The notes below the pieces were generated by a model that had not been told where the DNA came from, made no database searches, and was given only the letters and a program-made list of their open reading frames with translations. From positions 310,001 through 374,000 of the forward strand of contig BROE01000024.1 of the NCBI GenBank assembly GCA_036571765.1: DNA of 64,000 nt, written 5' to 3'. Shown here one piece after another: positions 11,991 through 22,439 of this stretch. Source of the DNA: Plecoglossus altivelis. Taxonomy: Eukaryota > Chordata > Actinopteri > Osmeriformes > Plecoglossidae. Every line of letters starts with the position of its first letter. Position 1 is the first letter of the stretch. The position numbers were made by a program, and so were the translations under genes.

Positions 11991-14500
11991 CCAGTTTCTG
12001 GGGAAGTTTTAGCTGCTCACTGTCCCACCTAGAAATCTGGCAGACCAGAGACTTGTCCACCATCAATTCAGAATCCCACAAGACACCTGTTCCATAAAAC
12101 AGACTAAAAAATGTAGGGGTCTAAGTCCAAAACAAGGTTCATTCTAGTTCACGCAATCAGACAAATTTGAGACAGGTTCAAATTCTAGGCATTTTCTTAA
12201 ACAACCTGTGAGGTAGAGCATGATTTGTATTGATCCACCATGGAAAGAGTAGCTAGTTTCCCAACCACGTGACCTGTCCCTGAAAGTCCCTCCTCTTTAA
12301 ATCATGTATTATGACAACTCCCTCATCCACCAGCCTTATTACTGAATGTCAACACAGGTTGAGGTAACTTCATTGGTTACAAAACCATACACCCCCTAAA
12401 CACGTCCAAGTATATTTTAAATATAGGATTTAAACCAACATTTTTTTATATTGTTGTCAGAAAACTAGGATAGGGGCATGTTGGATTTACCCTATTTTTG
12501 GTCAATAATCTTGTACTATTGCACTGTTAACCATATGTTGTCGTTGTCGCTCTCTTTCCTGCATCACTGACCCAAACATTTGATATCACATCTTATCATT
12601 TAAAATGATAGTGATTCATTTGATAAATGTATTTGGGGTTTTTGGTGGTACATTATCAGTTAGCAGCTGGTACTGTTTGAATTGCGATTCCATCTGAAAT
12701 ACTTTCAGTGACAAAGTTGCAACAATAAGCTTCAAAGTAGTTGTTTCTGCATGAATTAATGCAATATGAGTAGGCTAAATACCAGAAAATATCACTAGAA
12801 GGGGAAAAACCTCAGATAAATTTAAATCAAAGACATTAGGACTTTTTTTTTTTTTTTTTTTTACATAGGATTGCCCAATTCTTTGTTTTAAGTCAGCTAT
12901 GAGGCTGCTATAGCCGTTCAGCATTCCCTCGTGCAGGGGAAATAAGACAATCGTTTCGTTCTATACATCAAGCTTAGTATTTTGAGTTATGAATGAGCAG
13001 CAACAAATGTATGCTTTTAAATCTATGTAATATGTATAAATAGTAAGTATGCATTTTATATTAAACGTACAGTAATAGTTGTAAAAATGTGAATACAGAC
13101 CCATTTGCAAACAATAGGCCAATTTAATGTTTGTAAACATTCAGGATGTGCGCGCATCATGGTTGCAGAAAACCCAGGAGTGATAACCAGTACGACTAGA
13201 GATATGACGACGCAGTTGAAAGTAGTTAGGATTTAGAAACATTATAGAATATTTAGATTTTTTTTATTTTTATGTTGTCCGCTTAAAATTGAACTGTGGG
13301 TCAGGTTAGGGAAGACGGAGAAGAGTTGTACTTCAGGGAAGAATATGTGGCTCAACCCATCCAAGAGAGAGGTGAAACCAGCCAGACTGAGTGAGATCAA
13401 CTTCAGAAAGGCTAAGAGGACAGACACTGAACTGCAGCCAGTTAGAGTAAAGTGTAAAGAGCAATGTTAAAGGTAGACACACAATGTAGATGTGATCAGG
13501 TCATGTACATATAACAAGCAGATATCAATTATATTTGTATAACTAGTCTTTTTTTTCAATTAATTGCAATATTGAACAAAAAAAAGCTGCTGATGTTGTA
13601 TTACAGGGATAGTTCGCCCAAAAATGTAAATTCTGTCATCATTTACTCACTCACATGTTGTTACAAACCTGTATACATTTTTGTTCTGATGAACAGAAAG
13701 GAAGATGTTTTGAGAAATGTTTGTAACCAAACAGTTCGTGGACCCCATTGACTTCCATAGTATTCTATTTTCCTACTATGGAAGTCAATGGGGTCCTGTT
13801 CTCTTCGGCAACCGACGTGCGCAGTTGGACCTGTGTGACGTAGGATGTTAGTCTATACAAGCACACCCCACAATTTCCCCAGAAATTGTGCCCTCTCTAG
13901 TTCTACTAATATTGTGGCAAACCAGGGGAAACAGACCAGTCAATCCAACACGGGTCAGGTCCATAGGCTCAGATGGGGGGGTGATAAACGGAGTCTATCT
14001 AACTGTTCTGCAGTGGTGCAGCCACTTGGCACACATCACACCTCCAGACCATCAGATGATTAGGGGAAGGCAATAAGGGAGCCAGGCCAAGGCCGCAGAA
14101 GAGGAGTGAGGAACAAATAGATTAGAGGCAACACTGGAGGTTTGTTCAGTAAAGAGATTGGCTGGGAAAAGGACTGACGTCTTACTCTGCTCCAACCCCC
14201 CTACAGGATAACACCGTTTGAAGGCTGATATACCCTGTACAGGAAGAATCTTAGTTAAAACTTGTCCCACTACTGTTTTCCAAGTTATTAAAGAACACTT
14301 TAGGTTAAGGTTAAATGTCTCCAAGTCCCTTCTTGTCCTTGTGAATCTGTCTTTCAAGTCCCCTGGGTTGCCACAATATGTACTGTACCTGAGATGTTGA
14401 ATTTCTTTTGCTGATTATATGCAAGTTGATCTAGAATCATGAAAGCCTCCGAAACAAAGCGGCATAAATTAAGCCCACTTTTCTGTTCAACACACGATCC
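11991..14500. other. Intergenic region between vapa and the topoisomerase gene
   Basis: Convergent intergenic DNA with no supported coding sequence. It is AT-rich, with a T22-type run near 12843-12862. From about 13610 to 13800 it holds a fragment of a common fish dispersed element, recognisable by GGGATAGTTCGCCCAAAAAT and ending in the perfect hairpin listed separately. Confidence 0.5.
13740..13796. repeat. Perfect 23-bp inverted repeat (hairpin)
   Basis: The arms at 13740-13762 and 13774-13796 are exact reverse complements; the left arm starts GGACCCCATTGACTTCCATA. They are separated by an 11-base AT-rich loop. The hairpin lies at the end of a dispersed-repeat fragment, so it probably comes from a mobile element rather than from a terminator or microRNA. 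Confidence 0.85.
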
Positions 14501-14513
14501 AGTTTTATTCAAA

Positions 14514-14519
14514 AGACCC
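14514..14519 (-). terminator. Polyadenylation signal of the topoisomerase gene
   Basis: The minus strand reads AATAAA about 77 bases after the stop codon at 14596, in the context GAATAAAAC. This implies a very short 3' UTR. It is inferred from motif and position only. Confidence 0.5.
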
Positions 14520-14595
14520 AGATACATGTTTAGATTTTCCATGTCTAAAGTCAAGGTAAACTAAGAAGTCTGAAGACAGCATACAGCTCAACAAA

Positions 14596-17500
14596 TCAAA
14601 ATGTAAAGGTGTTGTCCGTCATGTCTATTGCCCAGGCAAACTTGTCTCTATGGGTCTTGTTGAAGATCTTCTCTACTGGGACATTGAACTTCCTGCACCT
14701 GCCAGAAGAGATGCAGGCACTTGGAATCACTTGTATCACACGCACACAACTGACTAAGGAATAAGACTTACCAGGCCACAGAGATGCGAGGATCAAGGTA
14801 GTTGAGTTTTGAGGTTCCCAAGGCAATAACCTTATTCTCCTCCTTGTCAGTCATCTGGAGGCAGAGCTTTTTCAGCTGCTCCTCCAGGCGTTTGACAGTT
14901 GCCTCCTTCTTACTCACTTGCCTGGGGGGAGAGAGAGGTGTCCTTTAAAGCCTAGACTCGCCTTACACAGCTACCACAGCCAGTGTTCCGCCACCAACCT
15001 CATGGTTTTGTCACTCTGCTCTGTCTTGAGTGCATTCTGAGCCATCTTCAGCTCCTTCCTGGCTGTGTCCAACTGCTGCTCCTTCTGGGAAATCTGACAC
15101 ACACACACACACACACACAATGAACTTACCACTGGCTAGTGAACTAGCAGATCTCATTCACACTTGCTGAGCAGCACCTTGTCCTTCAGCAGTTGCATGG
15201 ACTTCTCAAAGGTTTTAGGTGCTGCCTTCTGGTGGTTGCAGAGGACGGCTACAGCTCTGTTAGCGCGGTTATATGACAGCAACTTCTCCTCCAAGCTCAT
15301 GTCAGCTGAACACACACACACACACACGCACGTAAACAACAAATTGCTCCTAAGTGCATTTCTGAAGGAGTGTGTGCGCTGATGTGTACCAGAGGTAAGC
15401 TTGCTAAGCTGCTCCTGCAGAGTGGTGGAAGCATTGTAAGTTCTGAACACCTTGGCTGTCAGTCCAGGCATGGCCTGGTTCAGGTGCTTGTTCAGATACA
15501 CCGTCTGGACAACACAGAAGAAAATGGTAGTAATAGTCAATAGTCATGTTCCACAAATATGCAAAAATCCTGTATATTGTGTCTTGAATACGAATATTAC
15601 GTTGATTCTATCAAATAGGTCATCGCCAGGGTCTTTATTTTCCATGAAGAGTTTAAGGTTCTTGAAGACCTAGGTGAGAGTAAGACAGAGTCTGCAGAAC
15701 ATGTCACGTAATCTGGGCTATAGTTATTGTATTGTAGTAGTATTGCCTACCTTGGCCTCCACTGGAACCTTGTTGTAGTAGCGAATGGAGTCCTTCCCCA
15801 GGAAGTCAAACTCCACAACATTCTTAAGGCCGTCCAGCAGTGGGACCAGCCTGATGTGCTCCACCCTCAGAGAGCAGCAGCCCACTGTGTCAGCCGTCTC
15901 GCTCTCCTCCTTCTCGTTCCCTGCACGCAGAGCAAGCTTCACAAATAGACAAGTTTGTATCGGTCTTATCATAAAATAAGCATCAAACAGCAAATTTAAG
16001 GAGATACGACCACAGCCTGAGGTCACAGGTCAGGGTCATGACCCAGGACAGAGTCACAGAAGCACCTTGTCAATGAAGTACAGAGCCACTCCTCTTTGCC
16101 TGATCTTCATCTCTCTGTCCTTCCAGTCTTCTCTGTAGCACCTCCTGATGGTCTCAACTGTTTCCTTCAACCTGCGAGCCACCTCATACTTCTGCCAGTC
16201 CTTCTCTCCCTGCAGGTACACATACACACATACACAAACTCCACTTTGGGCTCAGAGGTGTGACAGCAAAGTGGGTGTTGGTGTGTGTGTGTGTGTGTGT
16301 GTGTGGGACCTTCAGTTTGGAGCTAGGGTTGAGCATGACGTATTTGATGTTTCCCTGGACGTTCTCTACCCAGGAGGCCAGCCACGTGACCATGTCATCA
16401 TGCTGCACCTTCTTCCATCTGTGTCCATCAGGAGCTGCTGGAACCTTGGAGTCTCTACGCACGCACATGCACATGCACACACACACGCACCCCTGTGTGA
16501 GACTGACCTGCTACAGTTGATGGTGATGACATCAGGCTGGATCCTGCGTGTGTGCGAGAGAGAGACTGACCTACTGCAGTTGATGGTGATGTCCTCTGGC
16601 TGGATCCTCTTCTTCAGTTTTCCCATTTTCGGGTGCTCTCCACGGCCACGGAACAGGCCTGGCGGTTCCACACGAAAGTTCCCAATCTTCTCCTTGTGGC
16701 CATCCAGAACACAGAATCCGTACTCCTCTGTAAGCTGGTCGGCCTCCTCCTTAAGAACCTTAACAGAGTCCAGATATAACCTCAGCAGATCCGGGGGGGG
16801 GGGGGGGGGGCCTCACCTTCTTTTGCTCCTTTGTCAATGCTTTCCTCTCCTCAGCCTTGAGCAAGAAGTACTTGTTGATCTCTGTGAAGTCACACTTGGA
16901 CAGGTTCCTGATTAGAGCCCTCTCCTCTGATGTCATTTCCTGTCAGGATGGTAGACAACAGCATGGTCAGACATACAACAATGGTCTGGGTGTCAGTGTG
17001 AGTGTGGTCAGGTGCTTGGGGTCTGCACCTCTCTCCAGTCAGTGAAAAAGTTTTCCTGGAACACGGGCTTAGTGGTGTACTCGTGGTCCAGCATCTTAGC
17101 ATAGAACGTTGCCACCTCCTCTGCAGTCAGGTTGAGTTTCACTGGTTTGCCTAGGAACACAAAAACACATTTACAATCAAATCACAAGTAATTCTGGTTT
17201 TACTCAGTTTAATGTGCTGCCTTTGGGCCATTGTGATTCACCTTTTGTACAACAACGGTGGGTCACAGTGACGGGAAGGCAGCACCAGGCTTAAATACCT
17301 CTGAACAGTGCTATCAAATTGCTAGCAGTGATGAAGCTGATGAAAGCAGTGCTGATTAAAGAGTGGTAGCGCACGCATGGGTTTGACGATCCCCTGAGTG
17401 GGCAAAAGTCAATGCTGACGAGCCTAACAATGACACCTGACGCGCTAACACTACCCAAACAACATCCTAGTTATAACCAAACACGGTAAATACTAAATAA

Positions 17501-18908
17501 GATTGAATGTGTCTAACCGTTGTAGTAGAAGTTTACGTTGCTGGGTATTGAGTCATAGGGTGGGGGGAATAGCGGCCCACGGTGCTCCAGGCTACACCAC
17601 TTTTTCCCATCACTGGCGTGACCCTCCTCCCACCTGCACAACAGGAAGACATTGATACCAACATGCAGACAGATAAGTACTTCTGGATTGACTGAACGTG
17701 TCTAAAGTGGAGTCCAAATCAGCCTAAATTTTTTACTCAACCAAACTGACACGATGAGATATCGGTCATGGTATAGTGCCAATCACAAGCGGACAGGCAA
17801 GTAACTCACATCCGTCTGATTTTCGTATGATACTTTTCAGCAACCCAATAAAACCGCAAAGAATGTACAAAGAAAGCGCTGCTATTAGTCTTCATGGACT
17901 GTTGTATGAAGTTGACGAACACATTACAATATTTGCTCATTGCAGCCTTGGCGGTTTACTGTGATGAGTTTCTTACACCCTACCATGTCCAAGTTGTCTC
18001 GTTATACTATGGGTTCGAATCTCTCGAAGAAAACAGTTCGTTATACATCCTACAATGTGTCGTGAGTTACCACACCCATTTAGGTTAAAAGTGTCAGCTA
18101 AATTAAAAGAAACGTTATTCACAAGGGGATAGTGTATAGCTACACAATGGACTTTTAGGTTTTGCTTCCAGTACCACAAATAAGTCTCTAATGCGTGGGT
18201 GCAACATGGTAATCATCCCTCTGGAAACAAATGAATGAAGCAAGATTCCGCTACAGAAATTATCCTGCAGATGCATTCAATATCATGGTAAAAAAGAAAA
18301 AAAAGGTAAACGTAACACACACACACACACCCAAGGTATGCACTTGATCTCACCATTTCCATGTACTGTCCTCTTCCTTGATATCCTTGTCTTTCAACCT
18401 TAAATCCTCCCTCTCTTCCAGCTTCACTTTCTTCTTTGATTGATCTTTTTCAGAATTCTCCGTTTTACGCTTCTTTTCATCTGTTATTTTGTTTTTGGGA
18501 CATGGATCTTTCTCCTTATTATTCCTTACATTCTCAGATTCTCTTCTGTCCTGCCAGCAGAACAGCCATGTCAAAACAGCCAGTGAAAATCCCTTCACTG
18601 AGAATGGGTCATGTGGACTAACAGCTCCTTACTTTCTTATTCTTCTCCTTGAAGTCTTTGCTCTTCTTTTTTGATTTACAGCTTAAACTGTTAGGATGTA
18701 AATGTGTTTACCAACATACTACTTCCGTAGTAAGAACAGTTCGACAATGCTGGATCAGAGATTAGGTGTTACCTGTTGGCTGGTTGTTCACTGAAAAGTC
18801 TTTGTTCTTCCTCCTGGACTTCCTCTCCCTGTTGTCCTTTCTTGCTGGTCCTTGCTGACCTGTGGTTCTGCAACATGGAGGTCTAGATCACGCACACACT
18901 CAAACATG

Positions 18909-18943
<35 letters not shown>

Positions 18944-20055
18944 TAGCTAGAGCAGTTCAGTAATGATATAAGCACCTTCACTTTGTCGACATTTGGTGTC
19001 TTCGTGGTCAGCTGCATGCAACAATCCACTCCCTGCTTCCCCTCTTGATTGACTGAGAGATTGTTATTGTTGATGTCATTGTTATCCGGATGAACATGGC
19101 TGTGATGTTAGAGACATGATCAACAAGATAGCCTGCTAGGTGCATCTACAGTGTGTCATGGCTAGGGCTCGTACTTTGAACATACCACTCTACTGCAACA
19201 GGGTCTACATCCTGGAAGACAGACAAGCACAAATCTGAATTTGTGGACACAGACATACTCTGTGAACAGGTTTAGTTTCTATACATACGGAAAAGACTGT
19301 TTGCATTGCTGGACACAGAGTTGATGCTTATCACAAGGAAATCTCTAGACCTACTGAGTTCTGACAGCTTTACAATTCTAGATGTTTTGATGCTCTGAAT
19401 GTTCTACGTTCAGAAAGGTTCTGGTCTCAAACTCCCTGATCTGGAGCACAGTGCCCCTACACACCTCAATATACCTACCACATACACCTGAACCCACACA
19501 CTAAACCATACACTACCACACATCTCGGTACACATCCAACAGTAAAACTGAGATTTTGCTTCTGTCTATCAACAACTCAAACACCCACAAGTCCTCATGC
19601 CCTCCAAGTGATTGGCCAGAGCTGCAGGTAGTCAGCTTAAGCTCCATAAATGCCCTCACCCTTGCTGATGTTAGACTCTTGTTGGAACTTTCATCACCAT
19701 GAGCTCTTCTCTTGTAATTTCCACAACCAGTAAGTTGTTACCCCAGACATACTGTATGCTTGTGAGAGAGCTTACACATACCTTTTTGTTCCCATTTCTT
19801 TCTATTTTTATTTTCTTCTTCCTGTGAAGATGGTCATTTTTACTTTACGAAAGAATATACTAACTGTTGACATTATCAGACAAATTGCTGTATTGCGGCC
19901 AAAGGTCCCTGTTGGCGCAGCGCAGCATGGCTACTGAAAGCAGGCTACTGAATGCCTCACCTGTCATAGGACCTTCCGTCTCCCTGCGACTCTGATGAGA
20001 TTCTTTGTCTTTTTGTTTCAGCATCTACGTGTCCTTCTGTCTGTTCCGGGTTCAT
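14596..20055 (-). CDS. top1mt: DNA topoisomerase I, TOP1MT-like but with nuclear-type N-terminus
   Basis: Type IB enzyme that relaxes supercoils through a 3'-phosphotyrosine intermediate. Twenty exons: 19961-20055, 19792-19821, 19186-19211, 18976-19099, 18773-18867, 18633-18681, 18354-18550, 17518-17633, 17029-17150, 16817-16937, 16571-16758, 16310-16454, 16066-16209, 15751-15936, 15601-15669, 15390-15504, 15178-15305, 14999-15093, 14772-14921 and 14596-14698, giving 765 aa in frame. The core contains EPPGLFRGRGEHPKMGKLKK and LALRAGNEKEESETADTVGC, and the catalytic Tyr lies in LGTSKLNYLDPRIS. Core details (SRDSK, WLASW, CDFTEI, VPVEKIF) resemble human TOP1MT more than TOP1. The first 200 or so residues are Lys/Glu-rich, without an obvious mitochondrial presequence, and a stop lies in frame two codons before the start. 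A divergent nuclear top1 paralogue is the alternative. Confidence 0.87.
16281..16306. repeat. (GT)n microsatellite
   Basis: An uninterrupted GT run lies immediately downstream (in gene sense) of the donor of the topoisomerase exon ending at 16310. Confidence 0.85.
16501..16610 (-). repeat. 63-bp tandem duplication including a splice donor
   Basis: A block at 16564-16610, the 3' end of the topoisomerase exon ending at 16571 plus its donor, is repeated at 16501-16547 with about five differences in 45 bases. Both copies carry the minus-strand junction AG|GTCAGTC, so two donors exist exactly 63 bases apart. The intervening 21 codons are open. Confidence 0.85.
16793..16810. repeat. 18-base G homopolymer inside a 58-nt intron
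   Basis: The topoisomerase intron at 16759-16816 is only 58 nt long, and 18 of those are one G run on the plus strand (C run in the transcript). The run begins six bases after the donor GT. Its exact length is likely to be unreliable in sequencing. Confidence 0.85.
18912..18940. repeat. (AC)n microsatellite
   Basis: A run of about 14 AC units in the topoisomerase intron between the exons at 18773-18867 and 18976-19099. Confidence 0.85.
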
Positions 20056-20480
20056 TGCTCAAGTTGAGAAAACGCAAACTTTCCAATTTGGGATGTTTGC
20101 ATTGAGTTGCGATTAAGGTAGCATTCAATTGTAGATAGCTGTCCAACTAAAAATAGACTGCAAAAGAGGGTGGCCAAGAACCCTGTCTCATGTTTGTCAT
20201 TGGATGATTATTGTGTGATTATTATCTCTTCCCTTCTTTCAACTTACCTCGTTCCACGCTCATTAAAGGCCTAGCTGTCACCAAACCCTAAGAAAACATT
20301 CTACGACACACCTGTTAGTCCAAGTGCCTGCACATGCTTCTTGAGTTAATTAGTAGCCACTGATCAGGGTTCCCGTTTCAAAACCATTCATTGAAGCCGT
20401 TAAGTCATTAGCAAAAACAGTCTTTACTCAGGGTAATCAAAATTAAAACACTCAAGGGCTGTTGTTGGCAGCTGAAAGTA
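20056..20480. promoter_or_regulatory. Region between zbtb14 3' end and topoisomerase start
   Basis: The topoisomerase start codon at 20055 and a probable zbtb14 polyadenylation signal (minus-strand AATAAA near 20485) leave about 400 bases. These must hold the topoisomerase promoter and 5' UTR. No individual factor site is claimed. Confidence 0.4.
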
Positions 20481-20484
20481 GCAT

Positions 20485-21102
20485 TTTATTAAAGGATCAC
20501 GTATTTTAATTTGATAAATTTGCATGCCATTTGATAATGAGGTGATGCTTGTGATCAAATAAAATATTTTACAAAAGATGTATGGGTCACGACTTTTATC
20601 ATGTAGCTATGTTACAAATTTTACACATAATATCCAGTAGTCATGTTTAGAGATAAGACACAGCACCATGTGACCAATCAGGCACATGGTCCAACCAAGG
20701 GGAAGGGGAATTCAAGACCATCTGACCATCTGTTACCATAACTACACAGAAGAGATGCTTCACAACCCCCTAAACAGTGAAATTCATCAGCCATCTAAGA
20801 ACGACCTCACACCATTTAACAGTGTGAGAAAAATTGAAATCATAATCTAACAAAAATATTGACCAATTATTTTCAATGACATTCTCATGTGTCCCACAAA
20901 TACCCAAGACAACATGGAACCTGTTCATTAAGTACAGAGGCTTAGTTCTACCCACAGTAGCACCTCACAAAAACAGATGACCAAACAGACCCGCTGAGGT
21001 TTTCCCACCATTGTTCAGAATGTTCTTAACTGTTCAGAGAATGTGAGGTTCTGCTGGAGCTCCAGCCAGAGGGCAACGGCTGCCAGGGGCTGTGAGTGGC
21101 TG
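20485..21102 (-). other. zbtb14 3' UTR
   Basis: Minus-strand sequence after the zbtb14 stop, about 600 bases long, ending near a TTTATT (AATAAA on the minus strand) at about 20485. It is AT-rich with no coding potential. Confidence 0.45.
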
Positions 21103-22422
21103 CTACGAGCAGGCTATCGTCTCAAGCTGCTGCTCTGCCTCGGCTGCCATGGCTGCAGCCTGCAGCTGCTCCGTCTCCGTCTGTAGTGCCGATGGCGCCA
21201 GCTGCTTCCTCTCGCTGTGCATGTTGTTCTCGTGCCTCTTCAGGTCGGAGGCTTTGGCAAACGCCTTGGTGCAGGAGCCGCAGACAAATGGCTTCTCTCC
21301 GCGGTGCCGCCGCTCGTGATCCTTCAGGTGCGACTTGTGTTTAAAGGCCTTGTCACACATTTGGCAGCCAAATGGGCGCTCGTTGCTATGGACACGCTCA
21401 TGCTTCTTGAGGTCGGGCGCGCGGATAAAGGATTTCCCACAGACGTCACAGCGGTAGGGCTTGAAACCTGTGTGGATCTTCAGGTGCTCCTTCAGGTGGG
21501 CCTGCGTGGTGAAGGCCTTGCTGCAGATCTCACACACGAACGGACGCTCGGCCGAGTGCAGCTTCTCGTGCTTCCTCAGACGGTTCTCGTCAACAAAGGT
21601 CTTCCCGCAAACCTGGCAAGCTAGCTGGTCACGGTGGCCGTACAGCAAATACTCAAACTTCATGTCTGTGGTGGCCGTAGTCCAGCTGGCTGTGTGCTCA
21701 TCCTTCACCTCCCCCATGCTGTCTGTGAATGTCAGAGTCTGGGCAGCATGGCCCAGGTCCTTGGGCTCTGTGTCCATGGGCTCCACCACATCCTGGTCGT
21801 AGCAGCTCACTTTGTGGACATCCTCGTTGGCTAGCTCTTTTAGGATGGCCTCCTGCACACGCAAGGCGGAGCTGGGAGACTTGTCAAGCTCGTGATTGGT
21901 TGAGGTGTCCTCTACAAGGTCATGGCTTGGTGTGTCGTGGTGCTCCCCCAGCACCTGTACATCAGGGTCAGAGGTTAGGGAGGGGTCGTCAGGGGGCATA
22001 GCCATCTTGACGATGTCATAGGGGAACTTGTCATGCTTCTCTTCAGCCGTCAAGTCACGTTTCTGGGAGCACAGCTTGTCCAGGAAACGTATGCCGAGGA
22101 TCTGCCCCGATGACATCATCAGGTTGACGTCCTTCTTCTTGACAGAGATCTTGGCTGTATACATGTAGTTGAGCACTTCCTCAAAGATGTCAGAGCGGAT
22201 GAAGTCAATCTCAATTACTGACGAGTTGTCCACCTCATGCTTCTTGAACAGCTTCTTGAAGTAGTTGCTGCAGGCAGCGAGGACACAGCGGTGAGCGCGG
22301 AACTTGACATCCTCCACCACTACAGCGATGTCACAGTGCTCTCCCTCCAGACGCTGCTCATTCAACAGTTTCAGGAAGATGGTCTTGTGCTCATCGTCCA
22401 CGTACTTCACTGTCTCTGACAT
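21103..22422 (-). CDS. zbtb14: Zinc finger and BTB domain-containing protein 14 (ZF5-like)
   Basis: Nuclear transcription factor, 439 aa in one exon (human protein about 449). The BTB/POZ domain spans residues about 15-130 and includes DIAVVVEDVKFRAHRCVLAA and EVLNYMYTAKISVKKKDVNL. An acidic linker follows. Five C2H2 fingers lie from about residue 270: CQVCGKTF, CEICSKAF, CDVCGKSF, CQMCDKAF and CGSCTKAF, each closing with a His pair. The C-terminus ends EAEQQLETIACS as in vertebrate ZBTB14. The start at SETVKYVDDEHKT corresponds to the internal human MSET; a longer human-like N-terminus is absent because a splice acceptor lies 17 bases upstream, with the exon starting at 22439. At least one non-coding 5' exon is therefore expected between 22.5 and 23.8 kb. 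Confidence 0.97.
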   Translation of the reverse strand: MSETVKYVDDEHKTIFLKLLNEQRLEGEHCDIAVVVEDVKFRAHRCVLAACSNYFKKLFKKHEVDNSSVIEIDFIRSDIFEEVLNYMYTAKISVKKKDVNLMMSSGQILGIRFLDKLCSQKRDLTAEEKHDKFPYDIVKMAMPPDDPSLTSDPDVQVLGEHHDTPSHDLVEDTSTNHELDKSPSSALRVQEAILKELANEDVHKVSCYDQDVVEPMDTEPKDLGHAAQTLTFTDSMGEVKDEHTASWTTATTDMKFEYLLYGHRDQLACQVCGKTFVDENRLRKHEKLHSAERPFVCEICSKAFTTQAHLKEHLKIHTGFKPYRCDVCGKSFIRAPDLKKHERVHSNERPFGCQMCDKAFKHKSHLKDHERRHRGEKPFVCGSCTKAFAKASDLKRHENNMHSERKQLAPSALQTETEQLQAAAMAAEAEQQLETIACS

Positions 22423-22439
22423 GTTGAATGGATAAAGCT

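Noticed and set aside
16148..16915. A 255-codon plus-strand open frame
   Set aside because: It lies antisense to several firm topoisomerase exons and crosses their introns, a GT microsatellite and the G homopolymer. It has no recognisable domain.
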